From the NCBI GenBank assembly GCA_018806985.1, contig JADANN010000424.1, forward strand, positions 1,975,001 to 2,039,000: DNA of 64,000 bases. Reading direction: 5' to 3'. Source of the DNA: Angiostrongylus vasorum. Its lineage: Eukaryota > Nematoda > Chromadorea > Rhabditida > Metastrongylidae. The notes under the pieces were generated by a model. The model saw nothing but the letters and a program-made list of their open reading frames with translations. It did not search any database and had not been told where the DNA came from. Positions 10,369 to 22,645 of the stretch are shown here, in pieces (within the stretch, counting starts at the first letter, position 1; the number at the start of each line of letters is the position of its first letter). Position numbers and translations under genes: made by a program.

Positions 10369-12163
10369 GTTCCTCATCTTATTCCAACTCGATGTTGTCT
10401 TTTGGAGTAAAAAATTGGCCATTTGCTTCTCATCACCAAAGGTTTCACTTGATCTAGGATGTTAAGGTCGGAAGGAAGTACCCTTCAAAAAGGGCTTTTT
10501 GTAAATTCAGTAAAATTGTTTTTACAGAAAACTGCATGTGGAACTCAAACGGTGGTTCTTCGGCAAAGAAAGTGCAACACCGAAGTGACTGTTATTGTTC
10601 CAAAACATTTAACCTATCCATCAAACGCTAATCAGTTCCAACGATCGTTACAACCTCGTTCTAGATTTTAGCGTCTTTCTTAGGACTACACTTCATTTTT
10701 AGTGCATGATAGCCTCCCTGCTTTTCTTTACAGAACGCGTGGTTTATTGCTGATGCTTATTACTACGTCGCATTTTCTGCTGAAGTGTTTGAAATAAAAA
10801 ACCTTTAATATTAAGAGTGCTGTTGTGCTTTGCTCACAGCTTGCGATAGTAGAACCAGGTATTTATTTTCTTTTGAATTCACTCCCTTGAGCTGATTTTA
10901 CTACTCGGCTTTTTAAGCGATCGGTCACATAAAGTTAGGACTGGTTTGTCATGATCTGAGAACGTTCTAGAGGGCCTACATGAGAATTCTAAGCGAAATC
11001 AGGTAGTGTCAGCATTCAATGTGCCGATGAGAAGCGAAAATAGCAGCTTAAGGTTGCAAACCAAATTCACACCGGAACCCTATTTTCTCCGAGAACGAAG
11101 GTTATATGGATAGGAGAATTCAATGGAAGAAGTGCTTGGATTAGAATTATAATGAAACAGTAGTCAGCAAGTACACAATGTTAAAGTTCGAAAAACAAAC
11201 TGGCTACTGCATTAAGGAAGGAATTAATGAAAATTGTTTGGTCGTTACAGATGCTTTAGGTTATCAAGCAGCCTTACTCTTCACAAGTAAAAGTTTTAGA
11301 AAAAAAAGGCTTGAGACCACCACAATTTTTATTTCCTCATCGTCTCCCTTTGTGAAGGAAAGACCCATTTCCTCAATTTTAGTTTTTCGCAAAAGATTTC
11401 TGAAGTCGCATAGTTTTCCATTATATTGAGATCAGTAGAGAACAACCGTCTGTAACCAGCAACGTCACATGAAATGAGAATTGAGTGCGACGAATTTATG
11501 GAAAAAACAAGTGTGGTTAAAATGACTAAAAACCACTAATTAATAATATGAGTGTTCTTCTAGAGAAAAACAGCGTTAATTTACTAGAGGAACATTAGTC
11601 ACCAACAACTGCACAGTTATCCAGTCATACTAAAAAGTCTTACGACAAAAGCCATCACCAGCAGTAACTACAAGCAGGACGGTTTCCGAGTAGGAAGTAT
11701 ATGATGAGGGGAAAATCACCCCATTGCCTCCTGATTAAGGACTGCAGCAGCCAAATAGGAGTTATGGGATCAGATAACAAAATCACTCAACAGCTTGAAA
11801 CGAAGGGATTCCAGCAGTCAAGTTTTTGGATCTTTAACAACGAGAAACAAAATAAAACGAAAGATACTGTGTAGGCGAGACGTACATGGACGAAAATACG
11901 TAGGATCTGTTCATCTCGTTGCCTGACAATAACTCACTTTTCAAACAGAAGTGTTAGAACACACGAAGAAGGCTATAGAAGCACTAATCAATTGCACCAC
12001 GAACTGGTGGAGTAATTAATTTTAGAAGCAAAGTAGTGAGGAAGCAAGAGTCCACGCATGAAAAGACCTCGTAAAGAATGAACTCATTTAAACAAGAAAT
12101 GAATTGCAATAAAAAACATAAAGCTTTTAGAGTTCATTGCAGCCGTGAGGGATGTGCTGTGCA
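10369..12163. other. no supported gene
   Basis: 3' side of receptor-like copy 1. A last exon is expected near its start but could not be matched. The remainder holds short unrecognised frames, including an 83-codon one at 11178-11429. Confidence 0.3.
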
Positions 12164-12392
12164 TTCCACTTCATTAAGCAACGTTAGAGATGATTGGATG
12201 AACATCTGGCCTATAGAATGATTTTCGGTAGCCTATCGATGTATCAATTCAGTGTGCTACCTTCCCAGACAAGTTTGGTACGAATGTTCCAACAACCGAA
12301 GGATGGAAGGCATGGTGAGCACTGGGAGCGTGGTCAAAACTACAACCAATATTGTAGGGGTACCTCGAACCACTGAACAAAGACCTCTATTA
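12164..12392 (-). mobile_element. SINE-like repeat, family R2
   Basis: Retains CCTATCGATGTATCAATTCA, CCTTCCCAGACAAG and a decayed tRNA-like head at the right end. More diverged than 58900-59190. Confidence 0.5.
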
Positions 12393-12549
12393 TGTTCAAT
12401 GGCGTAAGCCTGGGAAAAACCTGTAATTTTCTCATTCAAAGAACGTCTGAGTAGTAACAATACTACTTACATGTCTACAGGAAAATTGGACAGTTGTAGT
12501 TATCAATCATAAGTTCTCAACGGTTGTATGCAGTTTTCGGGCAGCTCAC

Positions 12550-12705
12550 TTGTTACACATGACACCACCGTGGCCTTTGCTTTGCCTCTCTCCCAGCCAC
12601 TTTTATGCCAATCGCAACCCACCAGCAATCACTCGTCAACGGCAATGACCTGTGTAGCACAAATCGGCATTAAGCCCAATAAAGCTGAGGCTGCAGTTAG
12701 GTGCA
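12550..12705 (-). mobile_element. SINE-like repeat, family R3, fragment
   Basis: Matches the complement of the R3 leader: CAGCAATCACTCGTCAACGG, CAAATCGGCATTAAGCCCA, GCTGAGGCTGCAGTT. Remains of the same element may extend to 12780. Confidence 0.45.
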
Positions 12706-12780
12706 AATGCAGTGCACATAACGCAGTGTAATAGCGATTGTATTTCACATCACACGCTGCGGGGAAAACGCATTTGACGC

Positions 12781-13062
12781 AGTGCTCAAAGGTGGCCAGC
12801 AATACAACATGGCATTGAACCCGCTTCAGGCTCAGCAAGCCTCCCATTCATCTGGGATCAGCAAATTGGTACCAGACTCGTCTTGGAAGATAGCAGCACT
12901 GGTTCTATACATCGGTAGGCCACCGCGAATTATTATATGGGCTAGATATGCACTCAATCACCTCCAACGATACTTAGTGGAGTCGAATGCATGGCGCATC
13001 CTCCAAGGATTGATCAACACCGAGAGCTTTATCCTTTATCCTTCATCGTGCATCCACTCGTA
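12781..13062 (+). mobile_element. SINE-like repeat, family R2
   Basis: Plus-strand copy with GCAAATTGGTACCAGACTCG, ATACATCGGTAGGCCACCGC and the end ATTGATCAACACCGAGAGC. The tRNA-like head is damaged. Confidence 0.55.
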
Positions 13063-14483
13063 ATATGGGCAAACATGTTTATGGCCCAATGTTAAGCAAC
13101 TGTACTTGCAGATGAAAGGTCTGAATTGACAGAATGATTCTAGTGGACGCAATGGTCGAAAGACTCACCACGGGCGATAACTGCGAGGTAACAACGTGAA
13201 AAGGCGTTGGATATCGTATAATTTGAGAGATATAGTAAAGAAATGACTGCAATATATTCTGGAAAAAGAAAACCGTCTTAGTGTGACCTGCGTAGCGCAT
13301 GTCATCACTGCTTCTTAACGAGTTTACTAGTGCCTTCTTATGCAGAAGAGACATAGTTCGATACAGTTTAACCATGTTGCAAATCCTTCCAGCGCTTGAA
13401 CGATATCGTCTGAAATAAAACCGACACACAGCGTATAGCGCGAACGTGCATTTCGGGTCTTTGAAACCTACTCCATCCTCTGGATCCTAGGGATACATAC
13501 CAGTAGCGATCCACTGGTTACCCCGTCATGTAATGAGAAAGAAGAAAAAGATGACCGGTGGGCGAAAGTAGCTACATAATGGACTCTGAAAGGATGTGAC
13601 AGTTCTATGGAAAGAACTCTTGCAGGAAGTATACCTGTTTGCAGTTAAAATCAGCATTGCATCCGCAGCTCCAAGCGCCCTACTCTACTGATGAGTGTGT
13701 AACTCTAATCAGACTCTAAGCAAGCGCTATTATATTATTGTGCGGGAATGCTCAACAGCCGGAATCATGTAAATTTGTTCAAAGATTTCTGGAAAAAGTA
13801 ACTTCACTCTGTGACCATTTGAAGACGGAATTCACTTAATTCTTTTCGATTAACAAATTTATCACATACTGGCACAATCACAGATGTTTAACGTTTTAGA
13901 AAGGTGGTGAGCTCCTCTGCTCTATGGGCTGTTTTGAAGTTCGTTTTATTTTCTTCCGTTGAACTATCGATTCAATGTGCCCATCGCATATGATGGTATG
14001 TGCGGCAAAAACGTGGCTGTAGAAGCGCTTGGTGTACTTGTTGTATCCGATTTGCTCTTCTGTGTCTCTAGAATCCATGGCTTTTACGTCGTTACGTGTT
14101 TCTACTTTTCTTTATCAGTTTTTTACATAGCATTGAATGTTTCTTCTTCATGAACACAGGTGCATCCTATTCGTTCCGCAACATTCAGTGGTCAGAAGTT
14201 CCCTAAAAAATCAAACACCTGATGCTCTTCAGAGATTCTTCAAGATCTAATCTTTCTGTTACTCCTTGACGAGGACACCAGCCGAAACCACTGCTCATTT
14301 TCGCTTGGTTATACGACCGGTTCTTCTCTAGTGTCAACTATTGCATTCAACGAGTGGACGAGTGCTGTCTTTTCTTCTTTTTTAGAAAGAGAGAAACAGA
14401 GAGACACAGACAGATTGGCTAACTGAAGAAGAGACAAACAGGCTAATAGATATCTAGACAGAGACACAAAGAGAGAATAAGCC
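13063..14483. other. no supported gene
   Basis: Short unrecognised frames. At 14385-14475 a degenerate GAGACACA/GAGAGA-rich stretch forms a weak simple repeat just before the PLE coding region. Confidence 0.3.
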
Positions 14484-16394
14484 ATGAAGATAATATGCGA
14501 AGGCAGACGACCAACGCTAAACGGAGGTTGGTATGAAAATCCACGTGTTTTCGGACGACGTTCTCGAAGCCCTAAACATAACTATCGCAGCAGAAAGTTT
14601 GTCTCTAACCTTAGAGCAGCACAAAAATGTGGTCAGCGAGAAAGCAGAGATTTAATTATTTCAAAGACCATTAGACTATCAGTGATAAGGGGGGAGAGTT
14701 TGTAGTTATTACTCGCCAGTTAGATGTTGAGATAATGGAGGTACATCTTAGTGATGTTACCCTTCGTCGCCCATTATCTAAAAAAGGAATACAAAAAGCA
14801 ATACCGAAAACTTAACAGCCAATGGGTCACACTTGCAAAGACAGGAGGCTTAAAACAATCTGTTATTTCGCACTATAAAATAGATAGGCCAAAGTGTCCC
14901 GTCTTATACCTACTTATTAAAACACTTAAGTTAGTATCAGCTGATGATCTCGGGTCTACCAATCCACCTTCCTATAAGGTTAGACTCATCATCAGTTGTA
15001 TAGACGGGCTAACGGATAGAATAAAATGGTTTCTAGGCCGAATACTTACCCTGTTGCTTAACCATATTTCAGCTCACCCTCACGAACACCCAAATGTTCC
15101 TAGAATGTCTACGTAACGCGTCTCCCTAACAACGGGTACGTAATGGAGGACTTTCGATGTTTCCGCGCTCTACACTAATGTATCGAATGACTCCACAATG
15201 CAAGCCATCCACGAACTTCTTGTTGAACACGGAGGAGGAATACATATGCACGGCTTGTCTCTTCAGCAGCTTATAGCTCCCTTAAAAGAGTGCCTAAACC
15301 GCTCGAACTTCAGATGGTCTGTGAAATTTTACGTGCAAATGAGAGGTGTGGCAATGGGACGGTGATTGGCATCAAGTCTTGCCATTGCATTCGTGTCTAA
15401 AATAGAAACAACCGTTATCGATCTTCGGCCGCTACTCTACTGTAGATACATAGATGACTGTGTTGTCATTTCCTCTACTGAAGAGGAGATGAATAAATGC
15501 TTTGAATTGTTGTATGAGCAGTCTGAGTACATCAAATTCAGCTAGGAGAAATTAAAAGAGAATTGGCTTTGATTTCTTGACGTTCAAATTAACTCATCAA
15601 GTAGCGGTTACATGACAAACTACCGAAGACCAAGTAACAAAAACATCCTCGTTAATTTCTTCTCTTCCCATCTTTCACACAAAGAGGGCCATTTGTGAGA
15701 AATATGTTTCGAACAGCCACCTTCTGTGCACGAAGAGTGAATTAAAGGAGGCGACTTGGCTCGGCAAATAGTCATCTCCAATGGCTACGAAGTAGCAACC
15801 CGACGAGATAAGTTTAAAAAGAGCCACGCGCCAAAACCAAATACTTGGCCAAAAGAGAGACCCATTTATGTTTCAGTTTATTAGCGATGAAGTAAGCGAA
15901 GCTATAAAACGATGCTTAAGAAGGGCAGGTCTGGAGGAATCGGTAGCGATAGTAGAAATAACACCGAATCCTCGGCAATTAGTTCGTAATCGCTTGCATG
16001 ACCGTCTATGTGGAACAGAAAATTGCGTAATTTGCCCTTACGGCAGGGACGGTGACTTCATGAGTTCAGGTACGATATGCCTGACATCTTGTAAAACTTG
16101 CGGAGATGAATATATTGGCGAAACGGGCAGACCTTTGTGTATCCGTGTAAAAGAACACCTAGATGGCAAACGAAAACTAAGACAAAGTACCTAACTAGGC
16201 ACGCATAGGATACAAAATCATAGCGGAGACGATTTTTGATGTAATAATATCCCTAGCAAAGGATACCGAAACACCAGCGCACAAGCTTCTTGATGCTTTT
16301 TGGATAAATACCAGGAACACTAGAATGCATGGCAGGGAGGAATGCCCCGAAATCATACGTGATCTCGCCACGTACCTTCGCACCGATCGTTGAT
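14484..16394 (+). pseudogene. Penelope-like element protein, broken (RT + GIY-YIG endonuclease)
   Basis: Order as in endonuclease-bearing PLEs. 14484-14705 and 14751-15116 give the N-terminal part (LNGGWYENPRVFGRR; KCPVLYLLIKTLKLVSADD; KVRLIISCIDGLTDR). 15117-15790, in shifting frames with several stops, gives the reverse-transcriptase core: DVSALYTNVS, a RGVAMG motif interrupted by a stop, and an intact YIDD active site at 15447-15458. 15868-16194 gives the GIY-YIG nuclease (NCVICPYGRDGDF, SCKTCGDEYIGETGRPLC, RVKEH). The C-terminal tail continues in another frame to about 16394 (LDAFWINTRNTRMHGREECP). Such proteins copy element RNA at a nicked chromosomal target. The stops and frameshifts make this copy dead. 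It is the most complete PLE in the window. Confidence 0.85.
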
Positions 16395-16640
16395 TTGGGT
16401 AGGTGCAGTCGTCAACCATAGGCGACTTTGATCAGTGGCTCTTCCTCAGTGGAAGGCACGTAAACACAGTGGGTTCTTCGAGAAGCTGTTGACCATATGA
16501 TTGCCATTTAGATTCTCATCTGTCTGTATGTGTTATTTAACCGTTCGACATAGTAGGTTGCATATCACTATACCCTTCAAGGCTCTCAAAAAGGCGGTAC
16601 TGCCGAAACGTCAGCCACGGTTGTGTTGTATGTGTGTTAT
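16395..16640 (+). repeat. PLE terminal repeat after the dead element
   Basis: Follows the coding part at 14484-16394 and matches the repeat arms at 29563-29835 and 32270-32545 (TTCCTCAGTGGAAGGCACGT, CAGTATACCCTTCCAGGCTC in related form). The hammerhead-like site at 16581-16616 is degenerate: the core reads CTCAAAA, but GCCGAAACGTCAGCC remains. The right end is truncated. Confidence 0.6.
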
Positions 16641-16904
16641 TGTATGGAAGTAAACGTATGCTGTTTAATAACCTCCGACTGCTGAGAGAGAGAACGGCTA
16701 AACGGAGACTTTCAGATCCTATGTAGCATATCTCTGAGTGCTTCATAGGCAAACGAATAAAAACAGCGGCAGTGTAGCTCATAGCAAGCAGCGGCGAAAT
16801 TATCAGTGAAAAGACGTCACGGAGCAAAAAACTAGATTAACTCTATTCATTAAGCAACGTGAGTGCAAAATGAGCGTAAAGCTCGAGTATTTTTTTATTC
16901 TACA

Positions 16905-17205
16905 TGACCAGACATCACTCGCAAGTCAAAAGTTGCAAGACTTGTGGGCTCAGCAGCTGCTTTAGGATTTTTGATCTTTACGAATATCGTCGAGTTCCGC
17001 TGTAGCCGTCCTAAAGCACTCTCTTCAGGTCTCGATCTCTCTCGCAGGTGCCATGTTTTATTGTGGAGGGAGGCCAACTGATCGCAAACGTGTCCGATGC
17101 AATTTTTTTCGAACTCGATGAAATACACAGCTTGATAATCGGAGTCTAACAGGCGTCACGCTGTTACCGACCCGCATCACTACCACTGCGCCATTCGTTG
17201 CCGTA
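16905..17205 (-). mobile_element. possible diverged R4 SINE-like repeat
   Basis: On the minus strand the right end reads GGCGCAGTGGTAGTGATGCG, a good tRNA-like A box, and GGAGTCTAAC is a weak B box. The body match to family R4 is faint. Confidence 0.35.
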
Positions 17206-18079
17206 ATAGGTTTGTAAAGCTAATCAAAAAACAACGGTAAATGTGACTATTCTCGGTAAATGTTAACCACTAATCTCTCTCTCTCTCGATTGTTCACTCC
17301 ACATTCTTATTGCCTAGGAAGTGTGTGGCACTTTTGCAGAAGATGGTGTTTCAAAGTGTTCTCCTGGGCTGAGAGGTTAGATGAATTTGGCATGACCATT
17401 TCGAATAATGAATGAGAGCAAACCTTGAACAATACTGCAATTTGTCGCCACATCTCGCTAAACAGTGTTGTGAATAAGACGATTTTTTAATGCGTAGAAA
17501 AAATTCTTTATTCCTACCACTACTCTTTACCGAATCCCTCTTGCATTATTTGCAGAATATTTTGCAACAACAAGCTCATACACTTGATACGCAGCAAGAA
17601 TACTCTGGAACTTCCTTGCATACTAACACCATCACAGTTGTAAAAACACCGGGCAATATATAGCCGTGTCCATCTTGGTTACATGTGCTTTGAAACGATA
17701 TGTGGAAGCTTCCCACTAGCATGTGAAGCCATTCGTGTTCACATGGTCGATCTTTTTCCGAGCACTATTCCTTTGCTTGTGAGGTAGTCTAATCCAAAAA
17801 ATATAGATAGTGGTCGTCCTGAGTCACCGATGTGTTAAAGTAGGTTCTTAGTCTTCACTGTGCAACCAAATTTGTTGCTGCTCTTGCCTTGTTATTTTTG
17901 CAACATTCGGAAGCAGAAGTTCATTTGTCCAAGTTTTGCGTTTAGCTGGCAGAATGAATACTAATTTTTTATGGATTATGTTCCAGAGTTATAAATATGT
18001 AGATATACATTTATATATCTTAAAACCGACTTTCATTAAACCCCGGTAACAGTAAATACTAATTTTTTTCATGTAATCG
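17206..18079. other. no supported gene
   Basis: AT-rich, with no recognisable frame or repeat. Confidence 0.3.
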
Positions 18080-18180
18080 AGCTAACAAGAGGTTGGTATT
18101 AAATTTTTATTCGCCGAACGTTTCGGCGCCTTCGCCTTCATCAGAGTCGCATTGATCCGAATTGACTTCCCACAGCTGGT
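18080..18180 (-). repeat. solo PLE terminal repeat, second subfamily
   Basis: On the minus strand a hammerhead-like motif is followed by CGGCGAATAAAAATTTAATA and CCTCTTGTTAGC. The same end recurs at 21280 and 33655 (GCTAACATAAGGTT), defining a subfamily distinct from the GAGCAAACACGAGGTG type. Confidence 0.5.
18113..18150 (-). ncRNA. hammerhead ribozyme-like motif (PLE subfamily 2)
   Basis: On the minus strand the core is the fully canonical CUGAUGA, followed by A, stem II GGCG-AAGG-CGCC, GAAA and CGUU. Stem I pairing is poor in this copy. Confidence 0.5.
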
Positions 18181-18471
18181 CGTTGTCGCTGTATGGGTTT
18201 TCGCTGTTCCATTGAGTCAAATCAGTGGATTGAGAACACCGCTCGAATGGGGCCCTTCATCCAGCGGTGCCCTTTTTATAGAGGAGGAATGTCGGATGTT
18301 GGGTTAAACTTTTATACCAAATTCGTATTAGGTCCATCATGCAAAAGGTTATGCATACTAAGAAAGATATTTACTGCTCTATGGAAGGCGAATGAGCAGA
18401 AATGTTGGGAACAAAACTTTTGTACCAACCTCGTATTAGATCATTAATGTGAAAAATTACGTATGCATACA

Positions 18472-18474
<3 letters not shown>

Positions 18475-18515
<41 letters not shown>
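18475..18515. repeat. TA microsatellite
   Basis: About 18 TA dinucleotide repeats. The [10 protein letters not shown] open frames across it are artefacts. Confidence 0.9.
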
Positions 18516-18516
<1 letters not shown>

Positions 18517-19129
18517 TATAGACAAGGAACGCGTGTACATTGGTTGATTCAAAGTACATATCGCCATTCGAGGATTATCATTACATTCATTATCACAGTT
18601 ATCAGGAAAGGAATCTCTAAAGGAATCAGGAAATATAATCTCAGGAAAGCCATCTGTAGGTCCCTATACAATTTTGCTGTACGACATTTTAGGGCAAGGA
18701 TAAGAATAGCGCAATAAAGTAACATAGCATAACACAACATAACATAACCCTTCTCAATCACTTGATCGACTGCTTTTGGCCGAAAAAAATGATCAGAACA
18801 CCACCTACAGATGCACAAGAATACTTATGAGACGTCCAATACTTTCTTGACATATATAGAGAAGGCCTATTTAGTCTGGCACAACAAAAGGACATTCGTC
18901 TGCCTTTAACTTCCTGCCGTTATCTAGAGACGAGCGACATTACCTTGGAACTATATCTGGTAATCAACATATTTGGAAATATGCTTTAGCGAACAGATCC
19001 AGTATTCTCCACAGCACCGTCTTATTGTAGTATGCAAGTTTTCGAAAAAAAATTGGAATACTTTAGTTGCTTTCTAGGTACTTTAGAAAAGCTGAGGTTT
19101 TCGCTTGCTGAGAATTTATTTAGGAGATT
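18516..19129. other. no supported gene
   Basis: Short frames only, with several imperfect GGAATC/AACATAA tandem bits. Confidence 0.3.
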
Positions 19130-19335
19130 AATACTAAAAGGATAAAAGACAAAGCGCTCGACTATGATAATCCCTGAAGGATCGACCATGTACTCGACTT
19201 CACCAAACATCGTTGAGACGACTGAATTCATATGTGACCTATACATGACATGTCATGGTGGATGACGGTCCGGTCGATTCAGTACGTTTTGCAGGGCACT
19301 TCTAACCTACGAGCTACACGCGTCCTAGACTAATG
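19130..19335 (-). mobile_element. SINE-like repeat, family R2, internally deleted
   Basis: Shows the R2 tail (AAAGGATAAAAGACAAAGCG, CTTCACCAAACATCGTTGAG) and a remnant of the tRNA-like head (GAGCTACACGCGTCC). The middle third is missing. Confidence 0.5.
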
Positions 19336-21279
19336 TTACAATAAACAATTGCCTATCAACATTAATACACGCTCAATAAGTCTTAACAATAGGAAATACT
19401 ATTTCGTCTTCATTATTGTTTTGCTGACCAAGTATCTTTTAAAAGATAGTGACGAGTGAAGGAATCATCGCACTTTTTTATCGATTATCAGTTTTCTTGC
19501 CACACAATAAATGAGTTGCCAGTCTTCGGGCACCCCCTTTACGACCATTTAGTACTTCCAATAAAAAAATAAAGGAAGAAGGAATAGCTTAAGTACTCCA
19601 ACTGTTCTAGGAGTAAATGGAAACAATGAAATGTACGCGTTTCGGCTGCTTTCCCTCAGAAATTTTAGTTGTTGACTAAATCATCGGAACGTCTGCAAGG
19701 CTTTCGCCGTAGGCCAGATTGTCTAAACTCCACAGAGTAACTAAAATACCATGGAGCTCACCATACCAGTAATTCGCTCAGACTGAAAACATTTTGCAAC
19801 ACCTTCTTCGACTATTAAGCTAACACGGGATTGGTTTTAAAAATTTTTTTATTTTATTATCTCATACTGCCTTGTCCTACACGTTCTGAAAAAATATTGT
19901 GCAATACTCACTAACGTTGGCACAGAAATACTGCCATTTACGTATTGGCTATTCGGCCGTTATAATTATGTATCAACATTGTATCCGCAGATAATAAGAA
20001 ACGTTCCTTATGAGCAGAACTACTGAATTCTAGGTTTAGCCACCGTACTTCCTGCCATGGTTGCCAGTGGAAATTAGGGTCTTCGAGTCAGTTCTCGGCA
20101 CCTTGTGATCACTAGCTCTGAGTAGAATACTCGACTTCGTAGAATTTGCCACGCGGAACTTTTTCGTAGTTGTCGCAGAGCAATATCTCAAACTTAAGTA
20201 GTTAAACCGGTGTGCGTATAGAATACATCAATAGTGTCACAAGATGAAGCACATTAAGGGATTCGTATAAGACCGTAATACCTGATTCACAAGCAACAGT
20301 ACTGTAGGGCTACACACTATATGTGGGCTCGTGAGTATATTGCGATGAGGTTAACGTGAATACACAACAGAATTAGCGTGTTTAGAGCTACATGACAGCG
20401 AAGTTAATATACAACAATGACCACGTACATTAAGAGTTAACACCTTGGACTAACTACATGGCGCAACACACATGATGAACAAGGGGGCAAATACGATATT
20501 GACCCACGGGGACTATTTTAATGTCTTCTGGAGGAGGCGGTTCTTTGGCACAGGTCTAGTACTTTTACCGAAAACATTCGTCGACTTCCACATCCAGCTC
20601 CCTCGTGATCAGATCAGATGAGTGAGAACGATTTCCCAAACAACTTAATGCCCTTTGTGTTATCGTACTCGTGATAGTTTGAAACAGAAACAACATACAA
20701 AAAGTTCCGATTGCATAAAAAGAGTTTGGATAAGAAAGGGTGTTTACAACAGCCAAAGTTTCTCACAATGAAGTGAAAACATTTACATGCTGCAAGATCG
20801 CAAAGCGACATGAGGGACCATGAATGTGGTTACCACAGACCTACGACAAGATGAAAGAATAGTAACAATTCTGGCAATAGTTGCTATACTCTCCACCCCC
20901 ACATAAAACTACATAACTTAAACAACTATGCTCAACTAAATGGGATGAATACAGCAAAGAGGTAAATATACAGTTAATTTTAGTGAGAAAGAAGTGTTCA
21001 GTATATGTGGCGGGAAAAGGAAGAGAGGAAAAAGTAGAGAGAGAGTAAGTTTGAACTTGCATCAATCTGTGGCAGGGGTTTTCTTCGTCTTGCATGGCCG
21101 CTGACTGCGTGATAGAGATTGATCCCAGAGTAATCTGAGTTAGAGTACGGGTTTCTCGTCATAGGTCGCCTATCGCTTCGAGTAACTAATCCGGCAATAG
21201 TTGCTATATTTCCTTCCACTTTTAAAAATGTCTGGTTTAGTCTAATAGCATTTCTATATTTATTCTTTTATTGATAAGT
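19336..21279. other. no supported gene
   Basis: About 1.9 kb with short frames only. At 19800-19850 there is a possible eroded PLE end (ACACCTTCTTCGACTATTAAGC) without a ribozyme-like core. A near-repeat of about 30 bases (CAGAATTGTTACTATTC/CCGGCAATAGTTGCTATA) occurs at 20865-20895 and 21195. Confidence 0.3.
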
Positions 21280-21312
21280 AAGCTAACATAAGGTTAATAA
21301 ACAATTTTATTC

Positions 21313-21348
21313 AGCTAACGTTTCAACGTCTTCGTCTTCATTAGAGCC
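21313..21348 (-). ncRNA. hammerhead-like motif, mutated core
   Basis: On the minus strand GGCU, CUAAUGA (expected CUGANGA), A, stem II GACG/CGUU, GAAACGUU, AGCU. Stem I GGCU/AGCU is intact. Confidence 0.4.
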
Positions 21349-21558
21349 GATGATCCAAGCCGAAATGGTATCTTTGTCGTCGCACCGAGTCGAATCTTCT
21401 TCAGCAGAGGACCGCTTAAATGAAGCAATCCCATCCGGCGACGCTCTTTTGCACAGGCCGATTGTTTTTGCTAATAGTGATTGTCCACTGATAATGACTT
21501 CTTTTTTCCGGACACCACATCGAGAGTGCGAACGACTGCTGGGATCTACTTAGATCAC

Positions 21559-21596
21559 CGTCTCTGAGGAAGACGAAGACGTCGAAACGTTAGCAG
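21559..21596 (+). ncRNA. hammerhead ribozyme-like motif (PLE subfamily 2)
   Basis: Core CUGAGGA, A, stem II GACG-AAGA-CGUC, GAAA, CGUU. Compared with the GGCG/CGCC stem of other copies, one G-C pair has become A-U on both sides, a compensatory change. Confidence 0.5.
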
Positions 21597-21782
21597 AATA
21601 GAATTATTTATCAACGTCGTTTTCTTATAAATGAAAGAGTACATGTGGATGAGTTATGCCGAGAATTTTTTGAAATAGTCTTTCTAGATATTGGATGCCT
21701 TACCTATGGCGCTAATTCTACTTGATGGCTGTGAAGACCGTATTAAAAAGGCTGCAGAAACTCACTGCATTATCGTCCATGG

Positions 21783-22031
21783 ATGCACTACAGTATACAG
21801 GAACATTCTGATGATTTCCTCTGGGCGATTCTTTACTCTACCTGTCCATGTTACAGAATTGAAAAATCAAGAAACCTCCACTATGCATTTGATTGTTATC
21901 CTTCTCTTCCATACAATTTTTCCGTATTCTTTTGGCATAGCATTGGACACAACGAGTACATGTTTAACAACGCATCGCAACCTTACTTCACGGTTGTCCC
22001 AACCGAGTACGAGCAAATCATCGTCGGCTGA
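21783..22031 (+). CDS. unassigned open frame
   Basis: An 82-codon frame rich in aromatic residues, ending EYEQIIVG. It is not matched by any other copy in the window and has no recognised motif. It may be an exon or chance. It overlaps a longer frame (21691-22056) in another phase, so at most one of them is real. Confidence 0.2.
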   Translation: MHYSIQEHSDDFLWAILYSTCPCYRIEKSRNLHYAFDCYPSLPYNFSVFFWHSIGHNEYMFNNASQPYFTVVPTEYEQIIVG

Positions 22032-22056
22032 AGAATTTCTGGCTTGTCGACAATGA

Positions 22057-22449
22057 AAAACATTTTTTAAACAACTGGCGTGCCCTGAGGGTTATGAATA
22101 CAATAGAGTTCTAGCTTTGCTCTGTCGTTCTGTGGGCATCAGTAATAGGTATGCTAGTACTCACCGTGTGTCACTGTGGTCTATTATATAAATACATTAC
22201 TATCAGCGCTTTGAAGTATTTCGAACTCTGTGTTGAGTCCATTCAGGTGTTTTCATATTCACACATTCCATTCCGTAAAGATGGCGATTACAACGAAGCA
22301 ACAGTTAATTGCTATTTAAATCAATGGTCAGTGTTGAACTCCTTCGAAAAAAAGAACCTTCTTTGCAAATCACTGAGTGTAGAGAATGGCTTTCTGCTGT
22401 CACCAATACTACACTGATCTATTTTCGACAAGCTGTCAAATAAATATAC
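22057..22449. other. no supported gene
   Basis: One 88-codon frame without recognisable content. Confidence 0.3.
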
Positions 22450-22645
22450 ATAACCGTGCTGCGATATTTAAAAAACTCTGGAGCGCAGATGTCTGCGGTG
22501 GGGGAGCGAACTAGTTATTACACTGAGCTAACGCGTTCACCACAACACCATACGGGTCCTTCGTTTCGTCTTTATCTCAAGTTGTTCTACCGATCAGTGC
22601 CATCAGCAACGCCCCCCGATCTGTGCTCCCCAGATCAGCCCCGTT
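22450..22645 (-). mobile_element. SINE-like repeat, family R3 (left half of inverted pair)
   Basis: Minus orientation: AAACTCTGGAGCGCAGATGT, GTGCCATCAGCAA and GACGGG on the complement. It meets the plus copy at 22645-22885 at a short palindromic junction centred on CCCGTTGACGGGTG. Confidence 0.6.

Larger units (their letters stand above)
21280..21625. mobile_element. fold-back PLE terminal-repeat pair, subfamily 2
   Basis: A minus-oriented arm (21280-21352) and a plus-oriented arm (21545-21625) face each other. Each carries a hammerhead-like site and the AACGTTAGC(T/A)GAAT end. Between them lie about 190 unrelated bases. Confidence 0.55.

Noticed and set aside
14385..14475. GAGACACA-rich stretch as a satellite or regulatory array
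   Set aside because: The units are too irregular and the stretch is under 100 bases; a simple low-complexity sequence is enough.
9776..19995. Short recurring string CATTGCATCCGCAG / CATTGTATCCGCAG at 9776, 13657 and 19977
   Set aside because: Matches are only about 20 bases with no shared flanks, too little to define a repeat or an exon.
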